A DNA stretch of 64,000 nucleotides, from assembly GCF_025118155.1 (NCBI RefSeq), contig NW_026251423.1, positions 124,001 to 188,000 of the forward strand, written 5' to 3'. Of the stretch, positions 28,775-43,013 are shown one piece after another. The position numbers and the translations under genes are program-made. This stretch comes from Cokeromyces recurvatus (lineage: Eukaryota > Mucoromycota > Mucoromycetes > Mucorales > Mucoraceae). Each line of letters opens with the position of its first letter. The stretch's first letter is position 1. The notes under the pieces are model-generated. The model saw only the letters and a program-made list of their open reading frames with translations. It searched no databases and had not been told where the DNA came from.

Positions 28775-30634
28775 TTAATCTTGTCTTTTATTAGTAGTAG
28801 AAGCTAATTGCATCATAGCGACTGCAGCGTTCACTTCAACAACTTCATTTTGTTGTTGTTTCTGATTATGACTCGTTATAAAGAATAAAGAGGGTGATGG
28901 ACTACTAACGTCAGATATAATAGAACGTAAAGGAGGTAATTGGATAACTTCATTATCTAATAATAAAGGCTGTTGATAATGGTTAGAAGGAGGACAAAGA
29001 ATTCTTCTAAGAGATGAATGTTGATATTTCTGTAAGGACATGCGACGAGGTAATGATAGTGTATCAATAGCGAGTGAAGGAGTCGATGGATAATGAGAAT
29101 CGGCTGACTGTCTTCTTAAGGGCAGCAAGAGAGTCTCCTTTTCTGTATTAGAATGAAAACTTTTGCTATCGTCTATTAATTTAAATAAAGAGAGTTGGGG
29201 AGGTGGTGATGGCATACTATGATTGTTATCTTGATAATGCTTCGGATGGGAGAAGGTGTTATAGTGTTTATTAACATAATAACCGCCAAGTCGGCTATGA
29301 TGATCATAAAATTGATGAGGAGGTGAATAAAGTACTGTGTTATTACGCTTGCTTTGCCTTTCATTAGTCATTATTGGCTGCTGACAAGATAATAAAGACC
29401 GAGGACGGTCATGACGAGGTACATGACTCATACGACTCTTTAGATGGCCTTTCCTTGATGTATGATCATTTACTGCAGAAACTGACCAAGGAGAAATTGT
29501 ATTTGCTGATAAATGATTAGGAGTAGTTAATAGTGATTGAATACATGGTTTGTTTGAATTCTTTGTTGTATCAACTAACTCAAGAGTATCTTCTTGTATT
29601 GATAATTTTCTTTTACGTGTACCCATCCTATATATCATTTAAAATATTAATTATTTATATAATGGTGTGTGTGTGTGTGTAAGCATTCTAAATAAATACA
29701 TTTGTACACGGTGCTCCTTTCGAATTCTAATTCTTACACCTTGGTCTGAAAATGAACGGGATAAGAAAGTAGACTCAAGGACACCAGGAAAAGTCTTTGA
29801 TGAATAGACTTGAAAAATATTAGAATAAATCGATTTTAAATTAGTTACTCCTGTTTTGGAAATTTCAAACATGGAGAACTTCAATTTGAACTGGCCTTCC
29901 AATTTGACAGAAAGATCTCCAAATACAAAAAATCCGCCATCTTTTTTTTTATTTAAAACGAAAAATAAACAGTGAATATGACTCTTTTTTTTTTGGAGGA
30001 GGCTTATTTATTCATGATTTAACATACCGTGATTGTTTACATCCTTTAATTTGTACATAGAAGAAGAAGTTTGTCCTGATAATATATTATTCTGATTTAC
30101 TGTATTGATAATTTCTTCGTGAGTATTTGAATCAATTAATGTAACACACATAAAAATGTATGGATTTTGTAAAAATTCTCTACATTATGGGAAGAAAAAA
30201 AAAGGTTATGATATATTATCATTTATAAACATCTTTATTAACATTCTATTTACTGAGTTTCTTGCATGGTTGAATTATCAAGCTCAATTTGTACAATTGG
30301 AGGTGGGTCTACTGGTCTACGGTCTACATATCACTGTTAAAAAAAAACTCTTCCCCCCCCTCCTCCTCCTCCTTCTCCTTCTCATCTGCCCCCTATATAT
30401 ATGTATGTATATCATTGTATTTACCTCTTTCGTTATTAGTGCTTAAACGAGTTTGAATAGGCTGTTGACGAATTTTAAGTATAAGCTGTCTAAAAGTTAA
30501 AAAAAAAGGGCATTAACTGATAACTATATACATCTATTTGTATTTTAATATTACTCTGAACAAATTTGATCCATAGCATTTGAATAATTAGATAAATACT
30601 GATAATTGTGTGATGCAGTTCCTCTACCAGACAT
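28775..30634 (-). CDS. Velvet-domain transcriptional regulator
   Basis: Six exons (30634..30555, 30489..30425, 30323..30254, 30179..30028, 29940..29700, 29627..28775) give 486 aa. The velvet domain spans residues ~25-205: [43 protein letters not shown], then [20 protein letters not shown], and [19 protein letters not shown]. The C-terminal ~280 residues are low complexity, rich in Ser, Pro, His, with a basic KRKRKL-like start ([12 protein letters not shown]). Velvet proteins bind DNA through an NF-kB-like fold and steer development and secondary metabolism; which paralogue this is cannot be told here. The last donor (GTATTT, 29699) was chosen because only it keeps phase; the intron holds a CA run. 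A 2.8-kb non-coding region lies upstream. Confidence 0.9.
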
Positions 30635-32559
30635 TGTTTTGAATAAGTAACAAAAAATTAAGAACTAAAAGATGATAGTAATGCTTTGTCTAGAGAAGAA
30701 ATACAGAAAAAGAAAAGGGAAAGATTTATGGATAATTTATTCTATTTTATTTCTTTTGCTAATCCGGAATATTAAACGGCTTTACAAAGATGACTAAATT
30801 CAACTTTTTCTTATGTATACTAAAAGGAAATAAAAAGAAGAGAATAGACTAAACCTTTTTTTTCCTCTTAATATATATATGTGTAAATACACTATACAGA
30901 AGCAATAGCTAAATATGAATTTATCATTAGATTATAATTCTATATACCTCTTTTTTTTTTTTGCAATTTGGACCCTTTTTTTTTATGATTTAGTATATTA
31001 TAACTTTATTACATATTGGTAACCTTTGAAAAGTAGCCAGGAGAAAGAAAGGCTGCATAAATGACCAAAATAAATATTCATGATATCAAAAACCACTGCC
31101 AAAAGGCCCGAGAGAAAGAAACAGAAAAAGTAGAATACACAATGTTAATGAGAATACTCTCCTGGTTATAATATATGGAATGCATTATGAATAAGATATA
31201 AATATATATGTATATAACTAAGATTAAATCAAAAATATATATTTCTATAGTATCTTATACAAAAGAAGACAAGAAAAATGCATATTTATAAATACGTATA
31301 TAAAAAAAAAATGCTTAATAACAGATGTTAATTTATATAGAGTAGCATCTGCTTATTAGTTTTACCTGTAATATTCATGAATGATATAAATCCGAGGATA
31401 ATGTACAGAATATCATAACTGAATGCATGTATTTGCAATTACTTGGTTTTTTATATTATTTTTTATATATTAATAGATATTCTTTAATCTAATTAACGAA
31501 AAAGAAAAGAAATATAGTTTTGATCTATGATAAGATTACTATTGGATATAATTAATGCATTTCATGCCTTATGTAAGGGAAACAAAGAAACTAACAATAA
31601 CTAATAGGTAATCATAACCTAAATTATACATATATGATTTCTATTCTCCTGTACCTTATGTCAATTACTTATTTTTTTAATAATTAGCTTGCATATAGAT
31701 AAAATTTGGTATTTCTCATAATATAGAACAGAAATAGCGGCTTATATTTGAATACATTAGGAAAACAAGAAATGTATAATATATATCCTTTTAGTTTATT
31801 TATAGAGAGTATAATGAATCATATTGTCATTATGCTTTTTTTTTTTTTTGCAGTGAATATAAATAGGAACAGATATATATATATATATTTATATAAATAT
31901 CGAATAATTATGTATATATACATGAAAATGTGCACTTGATATGTAGTTTATTAATAATGCTTTAAAATAAGAAAGGATTTGTCGAGTTTTATAATAAAGT
32001 TTATGTAGTAGTAGATAATACACTATTATTGATATAGCTAGACTGTATGAGCCATACTCATTTACTATGAAGCCAAATAATGATTCTCGGTCTAGATCAT
32101 TTATACATCTGTTGTTGTGCTCCTCATAAAAAATATATAAAAAAGTTTAGCAAACAATACATTTTAAGAAAGTGGTTGAAATTACCGAAACAAAGACTGA
32201 AAATGTGATACTTGCTCTCTGAATCATGCTTTATCTTCCTTTAAATATAATAACAAAAAAAAAACTTTTCCCCTTTTCATTCCCTATATCTTTCTAAGCC
32301 TCACCCCACACACACACACACATCATGGAATAACCTTTAACTAATTAAAACAATACGCAAAATAAACACATATCTGGGGTGTATATAATTGGAAGTACAG
32401 GTTTTTCAAATAAGAGACAAAAGAGAATATTACAGAAAGTAGAAGAAGAAGAAAAGAAAATTTTATAAGAATAACAAGCAGAAGATAAGGAAGAGATAAA
32501 ACTTAAAGAGACCATGTCCTTGTTGTTGAGTCAATTAAAAAAATAGGGTACTTATAAAG

Positions 32560-32724
32560 ACATACTAATAAAAACAGTACATATTTGAATTAACCTTTAT
32601 GACTGATTTGTTTAGCCTTAGGAAACTTGGTATTATTGAGATCACACACAATGACATATGAATCTTTTAAGGGGTCCATTTAGTGATGAAGTCCTAAAGA
32701 AGCTTGACCATCTATTGTTAATTG

Positions 32725-32789
<65 letters not shown>

Positions 32790-32935
32790 ATTCAACATAT
32801 TATGTACTGAAGAAATCGATCAAAGAGACTTTATGTGAGATAATCAGAACACCCATTATAAATCCAAAAGACTACCGTCCAAGAAAGCACTATAATTTAC
32901 GAGTGGTGGAGAGAATAGTAGGAAGATGGTAACCA
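32560..32935 (-). pseudogene. Weak coding-like remnant split by a poly-A tract
   Basis: On the minus strand below the A-run a frame reads QQLTIDGQASLGLHH, stop, MDPLKDSYVIVCDLNNTKF, followed by KAKQISHKG. Above the run another reads FGFIMGVLIISHKVSLIDFF. The mix of residues looks more protein-like than the surrounding AT-rich DNA, but no family is recognised. It may be chance. Confidence 0.2.
32729..32786. repeat. 58-bp poly-A tract
   Basis: Uninterrupted run of A. Length may be affected by sequencing or assembly. Confidence 0.9.
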
Positions 32936-33455
32936 TTTAAAGTGAGTGATATTTAAGATGTAATAATTCTAACACATAAGATTGAACTCATATACTCTTT
33001 AATAAACCTGTGGCCACAAGAAAGTATGGTAAGCTAACTAAGGCTATAGATAGTACAATATTGATGCTTCAAAGCCTATTCTTACCGTGTTGAGTTGAGA
33101 TGGCAAGTTTATATTACATTATTAACATGCTAGTAGTATTATTAAAGTCGAAACTTATGATACTTAAAAATACAAATAGGATGCAGTCATAACAGCTTTA
33201 GACAGTGAGTGTTGATAAGGAAACAGTGATGCTTGTTACGTTTGCAGAAGGTTTTGAATCTGTCCCAACAACACTTTAAAAAATCCATATTATTATTGAA
33301 TTCATTGAGTATTCTCCCCTCCTCCCTCCTTCATGTAAATGAATATCATTCTTTTTTTTTTTTTTTTTTTAGAAAACAATAGTGTAAAATATTAACATTT
33401 TTATTTTATTTTTTATTTTAGTTTGTTCCATAATGAATAAATTAGAAAAAATAAT

Positions 33456-34850
33456 TTACTTTTTTTTATTTGTCGACGAAGCTCTCTTGGCTGTCGGACT
33501 TCCAATTACAGTACTGCTATTACTGCTGCTGCTACTACTGGCTGTTTGTGCTGAAGATGAACTCAAACCCTAAAAAGAAAGTTAAAATAAAATGTTATAC
33601 TACGTCATTTTGACTTTTTTTTCACATACCACTCTCATCAATTGTAAATCAGATAATATATCGTCTTCTTTTAATTTAAATACAAGTGATGGCCCAGTCA
33701 TTTGTTTCTTTTTATTTGTTTTATTTTCTGCATGATCAGATCCTCTTTTACGTAAATTACGTTTATGTACTCTTAATTGTGGATCTAATATAACATCTAT
33801 CATTTTATATTAGATTGTTTTTTTCTTCTTCTTCTTCTTTTTTTTGCCCCTTCCCCTATTTTTTATTTACCATAATTCAATTCGCAATTATCTTTATCTT
33901 CTTTTAATTTCTTCCTTTTCTCCTCTAATACATTGAATAATCTTTCTCTTATTTCTTGTGTTTCGGCCTATATAACAAATAAAAAAAAATCAGCTTTTCA
34001 ATACATGCAAATACATGTAGATATATCTATTTATTTATGTATAATTACAGTATATTCTTCTTCAGCTTGGTATATTTCTAATCGAAATTGATTATCAGTT
34101 ACTTGATTTTGATATTCTCTAAGTAATAAGCTATCATGAATCATCTTTTGCCTCATCAATTCTAAATCCCTTAAACCATCCAGATATAATGCATGTTTAT
34201 CTGTTACATAACAATTCGGTTAAACATTTAATATAATTAATTTCCGTATTTATTTTACTTCGATGAATATCTTTCAATTCTTGATTAATTGAATCTAACT
34301 TTTCTACATAAAGTCTACAATTGTATATTAATAATTAATACATGTATTTATATACATCAAAGTTTTAATTGTACCTTTCTCTTTTCTTTAAAAAATCCTG
34401 ATTTAATTCTTCCATTAAAGCAGTCATTTCTTTTCGTCTTTTATGTTTTTTAGTATCTCCTAACTCTGCATTGTTGATTGTGTCTGTTGTTGTACTTATT
34501 AATTTATGCTTGTTAGTATACCACGGTTCTGGTAATTCGTCTGTTACTGATTTTGCTGAAGTTAAAGGTGGTAATATATTATTTAGTGAAGAGGGAATTT
34601 CTCTTTTTATATGGGAATACAATGGATATTGTTGTGGTCTTACTGCATAGCCATCAGTAGTTGTGGTATTATATGTACAATGTTCTTCGGAATGACGAAT
34701 GAAACTATTACCAGTATTGTTTAGTTTTGCATACTCTTTTTCTTCTTGTAAAGAATAGTAGTTATTAACATAAGGTCTTGTTTGTAAATGGTCATTATTA
34801 CTAGGTAGAGGAAGGGATGACGGTGGTGGCTGTGTTGTTGAACTAAACAT
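33456..34850 (-). CDS. SDS3: Sds3-like subunit of the Rpd3/Sin3 histone deacetylase complex
   Basis: Six exons (34850..34375, 34314..34259, 34200..34049, 33967..33871, 33796..33630, 33569..33456) give 353 aa. The N-terminal ~125 residues are disordered. The Sds3/BRMS1 domain (about 135-265) is one long coiled coil: ALMEELNQDFLKKRERLYVE, then KDIHRNKHALYLDGLRDLEL, FRLEIYQAEEEY and ERLFNVLEEKRKKLKEDKD. It is followed by a basic segment (RVHKRNLRKRGSDH) and a serine-rich tail (TASSSSSSNSST). Sds3 proteins dimerise and hold Sin3 and Rpd3/HDAC together in the nucleus. Splice joins inside the coiled coil preserve heptads and known motifs. Gene spacing to Sds22 is about 280 bp, same strand. Confidence 0.85.
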
Positions 34851-35134
34851 ATATCAATTATTTATTTCCAACGTTATAGAAGTCAAAATGTAATAAAAGG
34901 AAAATAAGAAAAAATGAAAAATAAAAAATAAAAAATAAGAAAAAATAATAAATAAAAAAAAAAAGGGAAAAAAAAATACAGCAAACTAATATCAATATGA
35001 ATACACACACATATACACTACACCAAACTTTCCTCTTTCTCCTCTACAAATCACTATATACACACATATAATATGATACATAAATAAGCCACTATTTTTT
35101 TATATAATGCATCCATTTAATTGGATAATCTTCT

Positions 35135-35724
35135 TTATTTAACAGGTCTATAAGGAATAAAAATTTGTTTTTTTTTATAAGAAAAAAAAAAAAGCAATTT
35201 TGTAAATATAATTCATTTTTACTTACGTTGCATCAATTTGTTTAATGTTAGGTAAAGCAAGTCTGATTTTATTACGATATGTTGCTCTGTTTTTAAGATG
35301 CATTGGATTGCCTTCCAGATAGACTGTATGCAATGTCTTGATTGAACCTAATTCTTTTTCTACTTGATCATAACATTCAACATCGAATTTATTGTTATTA
35401 GCCCAAAATTCCTCCAAATTGGGTAAATGAGACAAATTCTCAATTCGAGTTAACAAGTTATTAGCAATATCCAACGTATTCAATCTCAGCTATATTACAA
35501 GTTACATTAGTATTTACTGTTTATACAATTCACATTGCATACATACATTATGCTCCAAACCTTCAAGTTTTTCGATAGCATTATGACTCATATATAATTC
35601 CTCTAAATTATGTAATTCCTCTAGTCCTTCAATCTTTGTCAATCGATTACTTTGAATGCTTAAAGATCTCAAGTTTTTCAAAGCGCTTAAACCCTACCAA
35701 TGCAATATACATAAATACATGATT

Positions 35725-35761
<37 letters not shown>

Positions 35762-36590
35762 ATTACCTCTAATTTAGTAATTTTATTTTTTCCTAACCAT
35801 AATTGAGTCAAATTAGAAAGATTATCCAAATTTTCAATAACTCTAATGCGATTAGCCCCCAATTCAAGATTCGTAATGTTGATCTGTGTGTTTAAATTCT
35901 CAATTTTTGATATTTTGTTACTGACAAAATAAAGATCAGTAAGCTCAGTGAGTCGATCGATATTTTTAATATGTTTAATCTTGTTGAAAGAGAGATCAAG
36001 ACTCCTATTTACCTATATTAATGTAATTTCCGTTTAGTTTATTCTCTTCATACCTTAATTGGGTTAAATTATTTAATCCACGCATGTGAGAGATTTTGTT
36101 ATCATATAAATCAAGTTCTTTTAGTTGAGATAAAGAGTCAAGACCTTCAATATCAATAATTAAATTTTGACGAAGACAAATACTCTTAAAGAGAGAGAGA
36201 GAGAGAGAGAGAGTATGAGCCTATCTATTTGTGATTATTGCAATATCTTGTTTTTACCTGGAGATTATTAAATCTTTCCAAACGAAGATTTGGAATGCTA
36301 GTAACACGCATATGAATACAGTCGATGTCCTAAGTAATATAGTATGAATCAAATACTTAATTCATAATTAGTATAAAATTTACTTCTGCATCATCAGGAT
36401 ATTCATCAAGAAGGCCTAAGTTGTAACTAAATTTAATAAAATAATTTTAACACAGCGTAACATATTTACCTTCTTCTGTATTTTCTTCAACTTCATCCTC
36501 TGCTTCAGAATCTTCAACTTCACTTTCGAAATTATTATTTGAGACTATAACATCTTTATTTTGTTCATTATCATTTTGAATAATAGCCAT
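35135..36590 (-). CDS. SDS22: Protein phosphatase 1 regulatory subunit Sds22 (leucine-rich repeat)
   Basis: Eight exons (36590..36470, 36415..36384, 36329..36258, 36184..36054, 36004..35767, 35693..35547, 35489..35227, 35147..35135) give 338 aa. An acidic N-terminus (ESEVEDSEAEDEVEEN) leads to LLDEYPDDAEDIDCIHMRV, then about eleven 22-residue SDS22-type LRRs (e.g. LKELDLYDNKISHMRGLNNL, LEELYMSHNAIEKLEGL) and an LRR cap with WANNNKF and YRNKIRLALPNIKQIDAT. A 4-codon final exon (PVK, stop) completes IDATPVK, which matches the conserved family end; the alternative is a stop right after DAT. It binds PP1 and controls its nuclear and mitotic activity. Confidence 0.93.
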
Positions 36591-38443
<1,853 letters not shown>

Positions 38444-38661
38444 GCAAAGTTAATTAATATTTTATTGTCCTCCTTACATATATTAAAAAAGGAAACTTAA
38501 AAAAAAATATATATACATATTGCTTGTTTATTATATAAAGCAATTTTATTTTGTTATATAAATAAAAATAAAAGATATTTCTTTGCATTTACTTAATTTA
38601 ATGGTTACAATAATTTGGGACTTATACAATCAGTTTTATTAAAAATCGAACAAACATGATT

Positions 38662-39354
38662 TTAATAAGGTGGATCATCTCTGTGTCTCTTTTGTTGTCT
38701 TTGTCTGAATAAATCAAAGTCTGGTGGCCTATTTGGCCCAATACCTTAAAATAACTCAAAAAGTTAATAATAAAAATGAGAGGAAGAATATTTTTTTTTC
38801 TCTTACCTTTGTGAGATTGATAATCATCTTCATAATCATCTCTATTTCTTCGTTTCATATTTGGCTTATTTCCACGCATGGGGGTAGTTCCAGTACGTTT
38901 ATTATATCCGCTGTTACGTCCACTACCACTATTAGAACGGCTATTGTTACCATAATTTCCTCCTCCTCTATTAGATGAGGACTTGTTGGGGGAAATAAAT
39001 GATCTTTGTTGTTGTAGGTTAGGGCCCTGTTGAGAATGTTGTTGTTGTGATGGTGGTGGTGGTGGTGGTAAGGGTATGATAATGTTACGTAAAAGGTCTA
39101 CAAGTTCATTAGGTGGAATCATAGGTCCATTAAAGGTTTGAGCAGGTGGTAAATTAGATACAAAATAAGCAACAGCATCGGGTAGAGGCAATGGAGGTGC
39201 TGGTGCTGATGGCATCATACCTGTATTAGCGTTCCAATTACCTATTAGTTGTGTCGATGATGATGACGATGATGACGGCAGTGGTGGGGGTGGCAAAGCT
39301 TGTTGACTGGGTGTAGAAGGCTGCTGCTGCTGCTGCTGCTGTTGTTGTTGTTGT

Positions 39355-39389
<35 letters not shown>

Positions 39390-42300
39390 TTGCTGTTGTT
39401 GTTGTTGTTGTTGTTGTTGCTGTTGAGGTATGGCCATCATAGGATTAACTTGAACAATAGGTTCCATTTTGGTTTGTTGCTGTTTTTCTTGTGTAGTCAA
39501 ATTAGGGGGAGTACTAGGAACTACAGTGGTAATGATGGGTGACCCACTTGTAGGATGAGCACTAGGTTTAAAGCTTTGCCATTGTCCAAAATCGGGTCTA
39601 GGATAACGTTCAGGATGAACAGGTTCTAGAAGAGGCCTCTTTTGATTATCCTTAAGTAACTGTCGTTGCCCCTGTTGTGACATCTGTTCTTGCTGCTGTG
39701 GCTGCTGTTGTTGATGCTGTTGCTGTTGTTGTTGTTGTTGTTGTTGTACAGAAAGATTCATATCTATTTCAACCATACCCTGCAATAGCTGTTTACGAGC
39801 CAAGGATCCCAACTCTTGTTCTTCAATAGTATGAATATCTAAATAGCAATACCTTTTCAAAAAGGACTCCATCATATTGATATTAGGATTAGCAAGTGCC
39901 TCTATACGTCTTTTTTGAATATTTTGTACAGATGCCAAATCACCATATTTATTTTCATAATTCAAAAATTTAAGCCAAATAGGAGCAGCCATTTCAGCAG
40001 GCATAGTAGCCAAAGTTCTTTCAAATAAAGCACGTGTATTATTATCGTCATTCATTTGAATCAAAAAATCCAGGTATTGACAAATAAAATCAGGATTATC
40101 ACCATATGTCTTTTGGCCCAAACTAAAGACTTTACCGGCAATAGTTGCGTCTTTTGAATTATGATATTCCATCAAGGCATCCGCTACATAGACATGGTAA
40201 GTTGAGTTTGTTGCCTTACGTGCTCTAGAAAATAAAGCGCGTGCACTCTTGATGCCATCTGTACGACGTGCGAAACGCATATAATTGATCCAAACTAATG
40301 AACAAGCACGAGCAATCATATCTACACGCTCAGTCATCTTTTTTTCAATGGCCTCCTGTTCTTTCTTAAATTGCTTTTCACGAACACGTAACTGTTCTCT
40401 TAATTCGCCGTCAATATCATCGGATAAATTCATTGAGGCACGTTCTGCATCAGCCCTTTGTTGAATTTTATCCATCTCCTCTTGAGCTGCTTTCTTTAAA
40501 GTATCAATTTCTTCATCTAATTTGACAATAAGTTGATCATAGGCTTGTCGTACATCATCCAACTGTCTTCTAGATTCACATAGTTCCACATAATAAAAAT
40601 TTAATAATAAACTGGTTGGTAAAATCTCGATACCTTGCTTCAAGACAGAGAGAGCCTTTTCAGCTTTATTATGTTCTTGATAATAGCTGGCAAAACTATA
40701 CCATATTTCAGGATACAGTCGAAGAACCAAAAAGGCTTGTTGATAAGCATAAGCAACACGATCCATAATAGCCGTCTCATCTTCTAGTTGTAAAGGGTCA
40801 CTCTTTTCCCATTCAATATATTTTTTCCATAAATCTAATTGCTCGATTTCGTTTAGAGTCCACTGAGGTGGTGAAGCAACTGTGTTTACATTGATATTAT
40901 CTGTATGTAACTTCATTTCACGTAAAGCAGTACGTGCAGTCATATAAGCTGAAGATTTTTCACCCAAAAATTTCTTTGCCTAATTAAGAATTATCAGTAT
41001 ATGGATGTATAGCCTTTTTTTTTTTTTTTTTGTTTTCTATAAACTTTACTGTTAAACGATTCAAGTTGTTTTCCCATTGATCATATTCTTTCCAGAGGTG
41101 TTCAACGTTATTTAAAGGGATTGTTACAGCTTTTTGGTAAGCACGACGCATTGAATCCATCTTACGTTGTTCTTCCCATGTATTTGAAGTCTAATCATAT
41201 TATATAAATACAAATAAGATTATAATTTTCTTCTCGTTATATGTATATATGTATATACCTCTGCAGATTTTAAGAAATAAATGTAATCTGCCCAAATAGG
41301 CCCAGCATCTTTGTCAATACCCACGTTACCTAATACGTATTCATAGGCTTTTTCGATAATACCTCTTGCTTCAGGAGTTACAGCAGAACCACTTTCTCCA
41401 AGATTAATACGACGAATATAACCAAGATAAAACTTCCAAACGTCGACAGATAAAACCGTTTTAAGACAACGTGTAAATAAAGCCTCCACTTCATTAAAAT
41501 TGGAATATTTGAGTTCTAATTCAAGATAAGCAAGCCAGTGCTTTGGCTTAAGTTTATATAGATATGTGAGAATTAAATAAAGCACTTTAGAAAGGGGGAG
41601 GAGGAAAAAAAAAAGAAAACTTACTGAAGTGGGAAAAACTTTTAAGAAACGTTCATAAACATCACGAATGATTTGTAAATCACCAGTTTGTTGAGCATCA
41701 TTCATTAAACTGGACCAAGCCTCTATGTCATATTTCGATTCTTTAATGCGAGCTTCTAAACGTTCTTTCCTTAAATTAGCTTTATTAACAGCTGGATCAT
41801 TTAGCTTTTGTTGTTGAGGGCTTTGTTGAACAAAGGCCGTGACAGGAAGCTGCCAGGAAGCAGGCGCACTTAATAAGGGAGTATTTGTTGCATCATGGTT
41901 TATTTCTTCCATGGGTGCAACATGTTCGGAATCCTTTGCTTCTTCTATCTGTGTTGACTCAGCCTCATTTGCCTCGTCTTGACTAACTGTGTTTTCATTT
42001 GCAGTATTGTCATTTAAAGTATTTTCAGTTATAGTAGTGTCATTTACAGTATTGTCAATTGCAATGTTGTCATTTACAGCAATATCATTTGTAGCATTAT
42101 CGCTTGCAATAATTTCACCTGTACTATTTTCATTCAAAATGTTTTCACTTGTAGTATTCTCGTCTTTCGTATTTTCACCTAAAGTATCTTCATTTACAGT
42201 ATTTTCACTTTCAGTATTTTCATTTGTTCTATTTTCACCTATTATATTTTCATTGATCACAGTTTCATTGATTATAGTATCAGAAGACTCCAATGGAATG

Positions 42301-42455
42301 ACGCTATTTTCAGACAAGATCGTTTCTGCTGGTTCTTGATTATTGTTTGTCAAAACTGGTTGAACAGGCTCAGCATTTTCTTCCATCACTATATCCTCTC
42401 TTGTTTGCTCTGTCGGGGGATCTATAATATTATTTACAGGCAAATCTGTGTCCAT
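38662..42455 (-). CDS. RNA14: mRNA 3'-end processing factor Rna14 / CstF-77 (HAT repeats)
   Basis: Five exons (42455..41625, 41546..41259, 41190..41050, 40979..38807, 38744..38662) give 1171 aa, longer than usual because of repeats. Order: acidic N-terminus with a five-residue repeat (residues 62-157); HAT repeats from about 240 to 800 (ARIKESKYDIEAWSSLM, KHWLAYLELELKYSNFNEVE, ALFTRCLKTVLSVDVW, ESRRQLDDVRQAYDQL, ARRTDGIKSARALFSRARK); Gln tracts at ~831-855 and ~941-973; Pro-rich and Gly/Ser/Asn-rich basic segments; and the conserved C-terminal monkeytail RPPDFDLFRQRQ. It scaffolds CF IA/CstF with Rna15 in pre-mRNA cleavage and polyadenylation. Divergent from the Msb1-like gene. Confidence 0.92.
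39320..39425 (-). repeat. Polyglutamine tract in Rna14
   Basis: A run of more than 30 consecutive CAA/CAG codons (mixed) within the Rna14 C-terminal half; a second shorter Gln/His tract is at about 39680-39750. Confidence 0.9.
41985..42272 (-). repeat. Coding 15-bp repeat (xENTx pentapeptides) in Rna14
   Basis: About 19 degenerate copies of a 5-residue unit such as SENTV, NEDTL, GENTK, DENTT, NDNTA in the N-terminal region of Rna14. Period is five residues without slip. Confidence 0.85.
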
Positions 42456-42469
42456 TACAACAATAATAA

Positions 42470-42506
<37 letters not shown>

Positions 42507-43013
42507 AGGATAAATATACTATTTATGTAAGTAATACGTTTTATTAGAAGATTTTTATTGTTTTGAAAATGGTGACCATTACTAAATTTTTTTTTTTTTT
42601 TTTGAAATTCAGATTAGCTGTGCTTTTTATAGACACACTTAAATCTTCTGCTGTTGTATAAAATAAACTACTAGAGTGTAATTGAAGCATAAAAAAAAAA
42701 TCCTCCTTTTTGATAAATAAGGCTTAAATCTACTTATAGTTCTCCCTTGTTGTTGTTGTTGTTGTTGTTGTTTTTAAGTAAACTCGTAAAGAAAAAAAAA
42801 AAGGAGGGGGAAGGGGAGTAAAAGAAGAAAAGAAGGGGAAAGTTAAATGAAATAGTAAAAGCCTTAATATGAAGATATAAAATACATATTCAACAGAACT
42901 ATTTACCCGAAATATATAAAAAACTAAATTCTCACTTCTTTTTTCTTCTTCTTCTTCTTCTTTGATCTTCTTTTTCCTTCTCTTTATAAAACAATAATAG
43001 TCAACTACTATTC
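42456..43013. promoter_or_regulatory. Divergent upstream region of RNA14 and Msb1-like gene
   Basis: 558 bp with poly-A (42472-42504), poly-T (42588-42603), a TTG run (42749-42772) and CTT runs near 42945-42965. No specific factor site is recognised. Confidence 0.4.

Larger units (their letters stand above)
30635..33455. other. Long non-coding region upstream of the velvet gene
   Basis: 2.8 kb without a convincing gene; it is the velvet promoter side and the 3' flank of Sds3. A 58-bp poly-A (32729-32786) lies near its right end beside a weak coding-like remnant. A GA-rich purine stretch occurs around 32430-32500. AT content is very high at 31190-31960. Confidence 0.5.

Noticed and set aside
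39300..39542. Poly-Leu frame opposite the Rna14 glutamine tract
   Set aside because: It is the antisense reading of CAA/CAG repeats.
41989..42339. Plus-strand Phe/Ser/Val-rich frame opposite the Rna14 N-terminus
   Set aside because: It reflects the 15-bp coding repeat read on the other strand, with the same period.
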